A DNA stretch of 64,000 nucleotides from Theobroma cacao. Lineage: Eukaryota > Streptophyta > Magnoliopsida > Malvales > Malvaceae. The position numbers were made by a program, and so were the translations under genes. Shown in pieces: positions 55,028 to 64,000 of the stretch; the stretch's first letter is position 1; the number at the start of each line of letters is the position of its first letter. The stretch covers positions 3,692,915 to 3,756,914 of the forward strand of contig NC_030856.1 in the NCBI RefSeq assembly GCF_000208745.1. Reading direction: 5' to 3'. Under the pieces are notes generated by a model. The model searched no databases and was not told where the DNA came from. It saw nothing but the letters and a program-made list of their open reading frames with translations.

Positions 55028-55570
55028 CAATTTGTTACTAGAAAATAATTCTTGTAATATAAAATTGTGTATATTACATAAGTGAATGAGGTATATGAAT
55101 TTTCTTGTAAAGATAGTGCAAACTACCTGGCAACAAGACCAAAGCCAATTTCAGAAATTTTTTACACTTTTCTTGAACTGAGAGTGTTGAGCTTTATAAG
55201 GATGGAAAGCCTATTGGGTATAGTTTTCAATCCATTAAACGAATCTTGATTTTGAGTTTTGTAGCTTAGGATGTAGTCATTTTAACGAGTGATGTGCAAG
55301 CTATCCAGATTATGATTTAGGAAATTTTAGATTATTTTACATAGTTTCAAGTGATAATTAGATTTTAGAGAGTTAAGATTATTTCTAATATGTTTAAATG
55401 ATTGTTATTAGGCTTTTGATTATTTTTGGGAGAAAGCATGTTGCTCGAGTGAAGGAAGGTACAAACCTTGCTTGTTTTAAAATTATCGTATATGTATATT
55501 TCTTGAAACATTTGAACATTTTATTTCATTATTTTCAATATATGATTATAGAGTCAAACATATAATTATT
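55028..55570. other. no gene seen
   Basis: This is AT-rich sequence. A phrase at 55060-55100 (AAATTGTGTATATTACATAA) resembles 61420-61445, so part of it belongs to the kinase upstream repeat family. The rest is unrecognised. Confidence 0.4.
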
Positions 55571-55775
55571 ATCTTTTTTTGGTGTGTATTCATATGATGA
55601 AGAGTGATTTACAAATGTTTTAGTTCATTCATATGATGAAGATTGATTATGAATGCTTTGGTTTATTCATATGATAAAAATTGATTTATGAAAGTTTTGG
55701 TTTATTAATATGACGAAGATTGATTTACAAATGTTTTGGTCTATTCATACGATGAATACTGATTGATGAATTTGA
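55571..55775. repeat. 39-bp minisatellite
   Basis: About five imperfect tandem units of 38-39 bp are built on GATTTACAAATGTTTTGG and TTCATATGATGAAGATT. Confidence 0.85.
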
Positions 55776-55865
55776 TGAAATCTTCAATTATCTTTTAATG
55801 AATGTTTTAAGAGCTATGAAATGATCCTTGGAAAGTGAGGTAATCAATACCAAAACTACTTCTGT

Positions 55866-56003
55866 GGTCCTATTAACGGGTTATAGTAATTAGTATATGG
55901 CCTAGTTAATGAGTTACAATAGTTAGCATATGGTCCCATTAAAGGTTACAGTAGTTAGCAAACAACACCGCTAATGGATTATAGTAATTAGCATTCAACA
56001 TCG
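55866..56003. repeat. 33-bp minisatellite, left part
   Basis: Four consecutive 33-bp units with the core GGTTATAGTAATTAGCATAT run up to the solo LTR at 56004. They continue beyond it at 58924. Confidence 0.88.
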
Positions 56004-58923
56004 TGTCACATTCCATTTTATAGAGGGATCGTGACCGGCATATGGACCTATATAGGTATAGCTCGCTAAGCCAAAGCAAACCTCCTTACATTCATCCATT
56101 CATAACTTTGCCCATTTATCATAATCATCATACATAAAAGCATACAATATCAACACATGCATGCATCCATAGGCAACTATACACAATTATGGAACTTCTC
56201 AAAATAAATAGTGTGAGTGCATTATTATCATCATAGTTCCATAATCTCATGCATTGTACCATATAACATTCATTTACACCTTTAGGTGTCTATATAGGCT
56301 CTCAAACCACCTTTGCACAGGAAAAGTAAAGACCGACTCGTGAATGGAACATGACCTAACTCTTTAACCATCAAGTGGTTGTTAGACACCTATCAAAGAA
56401 AGAAGACCAAGAGTTGGTCTTCACGATAAAGTAAGTAAACTACTGACTGATCTGCAAGACAAAAGTAGGGAAAATAACATGTACTTGTAATCACATGTCA
56501 TTCATAAATCTTGTAATCACATTTCATTCATAAATCTGTGAGTGGATACAGGGAACGGGACAAGCCAAGGGTGAGAGTTTTTCATAACCATGCACTTGTA
56601 ATCACATGTCATTCATAAATCTTCCATCATTTTCATAAATATCATGAAAATGGCATTTAAATACATTCTCAATAGCATTTAAGTGAAAACAAGTTTGTAT
56701 AATTCATTAGAAACTATTAACCTTTGATAATCCTTTTAAAAACACTTGAAAACTCATTTTTGTGAAAAATCTATTGATACATTAGAAATGTATTGATACA
56801 TTTTACATAAAATGCCTCTTTTTGCATTCTATCCAAAATGTATCAATACATGTTCTTCATGTATCAATACTTTAGGCACAAAAACCATTTTTTGTAGGTA
56901 AAATCCTACATATAACCTTTCCTTATGTCTTGCTATCTCATAGGGCTATCCTTTTGGGCTAGAATTCAACTAACCAAACTTTCATTTGTCACATTCTAGC
57001 GTATGTCTCCTCATTAATAGACATTTAATCAAAAACATAAAATCAAGACCATTAATACATAGAGCCATTCTAATAAGCGATAAACATTTCATAACTTTTG
57101 AGTAGTCCTTGTCCCATTCAAGCAGGTAATTATTTAATCCTCACAACCTAGGATTCTTAGTGCGTTCTATGAGTAGCATATCAACTTCACCCACAATCTT
57201 TGAGTGGTTTCGCACCAACTCAAGCAAATAGTGATTAATCCCCCACTATCGTCATAGGATTTCTCAAGTATAAAATTGTTCTCATCCATGACTTGCAGCA
57301 TAAAGTAAAATCATTCTCATGCTTAGCCTATAGTGTATATGAATTCTCAGCGCATACATCTCATGGCATACATTTTATATTTTATCTCATAAATTATTCT
57401 CGTGCCTAGCCCATGGTGTACATGATATTCTCAACACATACATCTTATGGCATACATTTCATATCTTATCTCATAAATCATCATCATATCATAGGAGGGA
57501 AATCATCATCCTCCAAACCAATCATCATACATAACATGCATTTCATAGTTGTTCATAATCTCATAAATGGAACTTATGCGTCCATCAACCTTTACATGCT
57601 ACATTATGTCAATCATGTACATTATACCATTCATATCATTTTGAAGAAAAACATTTGAAAAGGCTTGTCCCACATTGTTGAAAACTAATACATAATAGGA
57701 TATTTACATACACAGTAGACTCGCAAACAATTTGAAAATCATTTGTGTTAACTCACACCATAAATCATCATTAAATCAACTTTTTAATCATACCTTTCGA
57801 AAACTAGTTGAAAAACCTTGAACTCAAATCCTTTGACAAACCATTCTTTGAAACAACATTTTATCATGCATAATCAATCATTGCCATAAAAATCACGCTC
57901 ACTTTACATATTAAAATACTTGAAAAGGTGTATCCACTCACCTAATTGAAGACTCGATCTCTAGCAACAATCAAGACTCCACTCTAGCATTCGCCTCGAA
58001 GTTTTCAACTATTCTTAACATTCAACAATCATTACAATCGATATCTAGATTTATAATTTTATAATAACCATTCTAGATTTTTTCGAAACTAATCAGATTC
58101 ATCGAAAACTAATTTTCTAGCTTAAACCCACTGTTATTTAACATAATAAATCCTTAGGAACCCATCAATCCTTTATCGTTACCTTAGGTGAACTTTAGTG
58201 TTAAGGGAAATTACAAAACATTTGAGCTTTGGTAATCAAATGAAAATATGGGCATAAAAACAATATATTTTTAGTTCTGAAAAATCAACATTTAAAGGTT
58301 TCAAAGTTAAAAAATGTTGCCTTGTTCATAAAACTTAAAACCAAGTTTTCAAATCTTCAAAAATGGTGACTTGGGTGAAAAATGGGTGTAAGAGGGTTTA
58401 GAGGTGAGGGAATACTTGATAAAAATATTTGAGGTAAAAAATCCTTGTAAAAATGTGACCTATTTATGCTTAAGAGTGTGAAAATACAATTTTGCCTTTT
58501 TTATTTTTCTGAAAACAACGAAATGTATCGATACATTGGTTTTTGAAAAATTTCTATCAATACATTTGGCCATGTATCAATAAATGTTCATCGAAATCCT
58601 TTTGGAAAGCTTTCTAGACTAAATCTATCAATACATATGGCCATGTATCCATAAATATTCTTCAAACTCTTTTTTAAAAGTATTCTAAGTTGAATTTATC
58701 GATACATAAAGAACATGTATAGATTTGCTTCAGTATGTAAAAATACACTTAGAAACTTGTCCAAATGGATTTCTTTTAAAATCCAATCTTGCCAAACATA
58801 ATAACATTTCAAAACATAAAATTTTCTAAGGTTAGAAACCGAATTTATTGTTTCAAAACAATAATTTCACATGTTCATCCAAGGATTTTATTAACTAATC
58901 CTCTTACTTAAGGTGGGATTTCA
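56004..58923 (-). mobile_element. solo LTR, 2.9 kb, inserted in a minisatellite
   Basis: It begins TGTCACATTCC, followed by GGATCGTGACCGG, and ends GGGATTTCA. It is flanked by CATCG (55999-56003) and CATCC (58924-58928), a 5-bp duplication with one mismatch. The same 33-bp tandem repeat lies on both sides, which confirms insertion. It contains clusters of TGTATCGATACA-type motifs (56765-56880, 58505-58720) like the LTR at 16003. No coding region is present; a frame near 57413-57658 is chance. The right end could be two bases further on. Confidence 0.75.
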
Positions 58924-59080
58924 CATCCCACTATTGGGTTATAACAGTTAGCATATGACACTACTAACACGTTATAATAGTTAGCATACATTCCTACTAA
59001 TGGGTTATAATAGTTAGTAATGATCATGAGAATGATATTGTCGATATGGTCCTATCACAAGTTATAGTAGTGACAATAGC
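58924..59080. repeat. 33-bp minisatellite, right part
   Basis: About three to four further units (GGGTTATAACAGTTAGCATA and variants) continue the repeat broken by the solo LTR. Confidence 0.85.
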
Positions 59081-59611
59081 TAAAAATGATGAAACTTTAT
59101 AACTTTTAAAGATTGAATTTATGATTTGTTCAAACGATATTTGAAGAATAACATTTGATAGTCAATAATTTATAAACTTATGAAATTGTTTGTTTTTGGA
59201 TATAATGGTACTTTGACGATATGAAAGCATGGTTTATTGAAATGCTCTTAAATGATTTTATATGATATATTGAAAATGATGCTTGATCCAGTAAGGTGTG
59301 TGTAGTTATACTTGTTGAACTTTGGTTTGATCATTCCTTTATTTACAGTTTGCAAATGACTAGAGATGAGAGATTCAGAATTATGGAAACTAAGAAAATG
59401 ATCTGAGATGCCTACTTTAGTATCAAGACTTCATTAGTTATGTTGAAACTCTTATCATGTGCAATTGATATTTTAAGTTTCTAGTTGTTTAATTTATCAT
59501 CTTGAAAGCTTTAATTGGATTGTAATAGTTATATATGTGAATATGTAAGAATGGAATTGTTAGTATAACTTCAATTGAGGATTTAAATATAGATGAAATA
59601 TAGAAAGGCTT

Positions 59612-61314
59612 AAGGATGGCAACGGGTACCCTATTATAGGGTACCCGCGAGTACCCGACCTGGTTATATTGGGTTAAGGTACCTTATAATCTAGTTTGGG
59701 ATGGGTTCAGGATCTGATTTCACTATTCGTATTGGGTTTAGGTAGGGTTTAGGAACTACCCCTTGGGTACCTACTACCTGAACTTGATTATGTTAATATT
59801 CGGGTTACACAGGTACCCGCCCCGAACCCGATCCTAATATCCGTTTATATATATTTTATTGTTATTTAAATGATTAAATTAAAAAAAATCAACATTAATA
59901 TATTTATTAAAAACTGATAAATATATCAAAAAGTACGGTTATTCAAATTATTAATGTGATGACATTAATATATTTAAATTAAAAAATTATTAGATTATAA
60001 ATTATGTTTAAATAATATGAATATCATATCATAATACAAAGAAATATAATTACTATTATTTATATACTTTAAACATAAATATATTTACTTTTTATTTTGT
60101 GTTAACATTACAAAAATTATAACTTATTAATATATATACTTCAAAAGAGTCTTTGAGATTAGAATAGTTTTGGAATATAACTATTTTTTTAATTTCATGT
60201 AATTAAAGACAAACCCATATAGTTAATTAAATTAATTCATTAAACTATGATTATTAATTAACTTAGAATGTTTTTTAATATATACATTGTATATATTGGG
60301 TTCATTTATAAGAAATATAATTACTATATTATATATATATACTAATACTTTTAGTATTTATATACTTTAAATATAATATATTTACTTTCTATTTTATATT
60401 AACATTACAAAAATTATTAAATTGTAAAATTATTAATTAAAATATATACACCTTTATTTATATAAACTTATAATATACAAACCTTAAAAGAAGTTGTGAG
60501 ATTAGAATAGTTTTGAGACCTTATTATTTTTTTTAATTTCATGTAATTAAGGACAAACTCATATAATTAATTAAATTAATTAATGAAACTATGATTATTA
60601 ATTAACTTGTAATGTCTTTTAATATCTATACTTTATATATATTGGGTTCATTTATAAGGAATATAATTTCTATTATATATATACACTAAAATACTTTTAA
60701 TATATATATTCTTTAAATATAAATATATTTACTTTTTATTTTATGTTAACATTATAAAAATTATAACTTATAAAATTATTAATTATAATATACATATATA
60801 CACACTTTATATTATATAACTTGTAATGTCTTTTAATACATACACTTTATATTATATGTTATTTTCATTTATAAAGAATAAAATTACTATTATATAAGTT
60901 AATAATTATTAAATAATAAAATAATATTGATTTATTTTATATATTATGTTCATTTATAAACACACTTTATAGTTTTTGATTATTTAAATTTAAATTTTAT
61001 TATTTGTGTTTTTATTAATTTAATTAGTAGTTAATTTAAGAATTATGTAAGAAAAATGTTATTGTATATGGATACGGGTTCGGGTTCAGGTAATTGGGTA
61101 CCCATGAAGAACAGTTTAATAAATTTTTTTATCTAATCGGATTTTTAAACTAGTTAGAGTAATTATATGGTAGTGGGAATGTATTAGGAATAGGGTTAGG
61201 ATAGTAATTTTTAAAATTATTTGAGTAGTTAATAGGGTTATGATATTTGATTTTTTATAGGGTTAGGGTTCAAATATCTCGAAATTAACGGGTATACTAC
61301 TCATTGACAACCCT
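59612..61314. mobile_element. 1.7 kb DNA transposon-like element with 10-bp target duplication
   Basis: The ends AAGGATGGCAACGGGTA and (reverse complement of the right end) AGGGTTGTCAATGAGTA form imperfect terminal inverted repeats. The sequence AGAAAGGCTT occurs exactly at 59602-59611 and 61315-61324. A 10-bp duplication suggests a Mutator-like or similar non-autonomous element. The outer parts are rich in GGGTACCC-type motifs and the inner 1.1 kb is extremely AT-rich, with two related halves near 59870-60300 and 60300-60700. There is no coding content. Confidence 0.75.
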
Positions 61315-62760
61315 AGAAAGGCTTCATATTACTTTGGGACATAGTCTCAAGAGGTAATATAGCAGTGTTATGTCCTTGTTTTAGGACTTCCATGTTAAAA
61401 AAAAAAACTCTCGTATTCCAAAATTGTATATATTACATAGGTGAATGAAGAACATATTTATATAAAACTAATCCTATTCATAATCTAACTCTAACTAACT
61501 AACAGGATTCTCTTAACTAGATATTGTAGTTTAATTAAGTAATAGGTAATAATATTGTATTATAACTCTTATTAAATAATTTGTATAATTATCTTAACAG
61601 AATTTATATTCAATATTTCCCTGCGTTACTCAAAGGGAATTTTCAAAGTCTATGGTTGTGGCCCGTAGACTATTGATTGACAAAGAAATATGAAAACCAA
61701 GGCTTTGAACAAGTTTGGCTTAGCTATTTCGATTGCAGTGCTGTTGTATTTTTTTATATGAAAGAAGGTTTCACTTCCTTTTGGTTTGCCAATTCAATTA
61801 CGAAGTCTTCTCTTCTCACTTGTGCATAGATTACTAATATCAAAATCTAGCAAGACCTCACAAGTCCCTCATCAATCAAGATTTTCCTTTTCCATTAATA
61901 TGCGAATATGTAAGAAGGGAATATATAAGAATGAATGAAAGGTAGAAAAGCTTTGTATTAATTTGGGAATTTAGTCATGGTAATATGATTGTGTCATGTC
62001 CTAATTTTAAGGCATAACAATCATGTTACAAAAAAAGAAAACTCTAGCATTATAAAATGATAACATATATTTATATAAAAGATTAGCCTATTCATTTAGT
62101 AGATATAATTAACTAATAGTATTCTCTAAACTATATATTGTAATTTAATTAGGTAATAGTATTGTATTATAACCTAATTAAATAATGGTATAATATCTTA
62201 ACATAATTGATAATATAGAATTACCTAGCTAGCGTTTCTCAATGGGAATTTTCAAAGTATATGGTTGTGGCCCATAAAAAACAAGGTTATGAACAAGCTT
62301 GGTGTAACTGTTGAATTTTTTTTTTATACGAAAAAGGGTATTGCTTAATTTTGGGTTGTCAAGTTCCCCGTCAATCAAGATTTTCCTGTTCCGTAATTGA
62401 ACATAATTATATATTATATATGTGAATATGTAAAAATTAAGGGAATTGTAACTATAACTTCAATTGAGACTTATCTATGAATGAAAGATAGAAAGGTTTC
62501 ATATTACTTTGAAACTTAGTCTCGAGATTATATAAATGTATTATATCTTGATTTCAAGACATAACAATCATATTATAAGAAAAAAATATCTTATATTATA
62601 AAATTATTTATAAAAAATAATTTTATTCATAATCTAACAATAATTAACTAACAATATTCTCATAATTAGATATTGTAGTTTAATTAAATAATGGTATTGT
62701 AGTTTAATTAAATAATGGTATTGTATTAAAACTCTAATTAAATAATTTATATAACTAAGG
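61315..62760. repeat. threefold block related to kinase upstream sequence
   Basis: Three imperfect units start near TATAGAAAGGCTTCATATTA (61315), GGTAGAAAAGCTTTGTATTA (about 61948) and GATAGAAAGGTTTCATATTA (about 62487). Each carries CATGTTA-type, AACTAACA and TATTGTAGTTTAATTAA sequence. The first two end in the GGGAATTTTCAAAGT.TATGG motif also found upstream of the kinase gene at 19162-22600. No kinase gene is attached. Confidence 0.7.
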
Positions 62761-63522
62761 GAAAAATATGAGAAAAATCAATAACCTTAAAGGCTTAAAG
62801 TACCCAAATATTCAAATGAGACTTTTTTTTTATTGAAATTAAGAAAAAAATTTTACGGTCATTGATTGGAAATAGAAGAAACAATTGAGAATTATTAGCA
62901 TCATGGGAATTGGGAAGAGATAAAAAAAATTTATTAGGTATATAATTAGGAAAGTAAGAAAATATGTCATTCTATTAATTACCTTGACTTTTACATAATT
63001 AACGAAGTGAGATAAATAGATGAGAATTATTAACATGTGAGAGGTGAGAGAAAATAGATTTTTTTAAACATCTAATTTAAAAATATTTTATTAATTATCT
63101 TAATTTTTATATATTTTTAATAATAATAATTATATTATATTATTATAAAAAAGAATTAAAAAAAAGGAAGGAACGGGAAAATGAGAAAGGGAAGAAGAAA
63201 GAAAGAAGTCAAAAGGCCTTTTGGAAAAGAAAAGGTAATTTTTTGACCTCTTCTTTTATATTTAAGCTCACTTATTTTACGTATTTTGCATGAACTTACT
63301 TTTTTATTGAAAAATTAAAATGTATTGGCCCCAATGGAGTTCGTGGAGGAGCCTCAATTTCAACACATATGCACTGCCCAAGGCACTAATGAAAATATTA
63401 CAATGCTGAAATTGAAATGATTCCTGCAAATTTAAGCATTCACATTGAATTAATGATGCCCGGGTTGGACTTAGGCCTACTCTACAATTTGGAGTGACTT
63501 CAATATTTGTTTAACAATGAAA
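62761..63522. other. AT-rich intergenic, partly kinase 3' flank
   Basis: No gene is seen. The stretch 63410-63522 (TTTAAGCATTCACATTGAAT, GGCCTACTCTACAATTTGGA) matches 38306-38420, the 3' flank of the kinase pseudogene at 38829. Confidence 0.5.
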
Positions 63523-63634
63523 TTATGGAACTTGCTTGCTTAGTGCAGACTCAGTTGCAGGAGGCAGATTTCTTTCCAAGAAAAAGCCAGGCTGCTTCGG
63601 ATGAGGCAATGTACTCTCACCGCACAACATGAGC
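63523..63634 (-). pseudogene. relic of an S-RLK last exon
   Basis: On the - strand, from 63634, the sequence reads LMLCGESTLPHPKQPGFFLE and then RNLPPATESA to a stop at 63523. This is the family's C-terminal motif ([22 protein letters not shown]). Nothing upstream of it (to the right) matches the rest of the exon, so it is a truncated relic. Kinase 3' flank sequence adjoins it on the left, as expected for that orientation. Confidence 0.8.
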
Positions 63635-64000
63635 AGATGGAATCACTGACGAGATTAAAAAGGTACAGGAAAGCTTCTTGATAATGTTAATGTCAAACAA
63701 TTTCCAAACAAATTCCACGAAAAAGCTAATCATATATATAAATATATATATTTTAATGTTAAAAGTTCTCACAGGACTCAGCTACCGTAAAGCTAACCAT
63801 ATATAAAAAACAAATACACATAACTATGAAGGCTTGAATTAAAGAATAGTATAGGAATAGCTAGCTTTGCACAAAGTATTGCTTGATTTACTCAGAGATT
63901 ATACATGTATCTTCATGTTTGCTTAATCTTACGTTTTTATTAAACTCCATGAAAAATATATAGTTCTCTCTCGTCCATAAATCATACATCCCTTTGAAGT
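63635..64000. repeat. partial copy of 13848-15060
   Basis: 63632-63740 resembles 13848-13930, and 63842-64000 matches 14893-15060 in the same direction. The membrane-protein reading frame that lies between these blocks in the left copy is absent. The segment continues past the window edge. Confidence 0.7.

Noticed and set aside
55571..56003. Regularly spaced repeats as a CRISPR-like array
   Set aside because: The units are directly adjacent minisatellite repeats without unique spacers, in a plant genome.

Overview
The window is nuclear DNA of a dicotyledonous plant. It is AT-rich, its genes are split by GT-AG introns, and it is crowded with LTR retrotransposons. The gene content is one family: G-type lectin S-receptor-like serine/threonine kinases (S-RLK, SD1 type; signal peptide, B-lectin, S-locus glycoprotein, PAN/apple, one membrane span, RD-type kinase). 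The species cannot be fixed from sequence alone. The retroelement style recalls Malvaceae, but that is only an impression.

Gene layout. Two S-RLK genes lie on the + strand: 2148-5968, a pseudogene with three independent lesions, and 7886-12379, intact with 845 codons. Three close paralogues lie on the - strand: 19162-22600 (intact, 828 codons), 34130-37545 (open reading frame intact, 821 codons, altered splice acceptor) and 38829-42151 (pseudogene with four lesions). A decayed exon 1 sits at 53150-54360, and two relics of the last kinase exon lie near 13.4 kb and 63.6 kb. All seven-exon copies share the same intron phases, so I joined exons by hand and checked that lengths add up in frame. 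The only other gene candidate is a small multi-span membrane protein at 14034-14597 (-).

Mobile DNA. A Ty3/gypsy gag fragment with primer-binding site and LTR opens the window (about 115-1260). A 3.1 kb solo LTR lies 24 bp beyond the stop of the first - strand gene. From 23.3 to 32.9 kb an Athila-like non-autonomous element (one ORF, no pol seen) is split by two solo LTRs, each with a 5-bp target duplication: a 3.2 kb one in its 3' LTR and a 1.6 kb one in its ORF. A second copy of the Athila-like element lies at about 43.8-48.96 kb on the + strand. A truncated Ty1/copia element (49.1-53.0 kb, -) carries a second 1.6 kb solo LTR inserted in the integrase catalytic region. Further right are a fold-back element, two minisatellites (one split by a 2.9 kb solo LTR), a 1.7 kb element with a 10-bp target duplication, and a threefold repeated block related to the upstream regions of the - strand kinases.

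Reading as a whole: this is a birth-and-death cluster of cell-surface kinases. Gene plus flanking sequence was copied repeatedly, three full-length reading frames survive, and solo LTRs show that recombination between repeats has been frequent. I found no wholly new system. The most useful observations are the exact lesions, the nested insertion history, the LTR abutting an intact kinase gene, and the non-autonomous Athila-like family.
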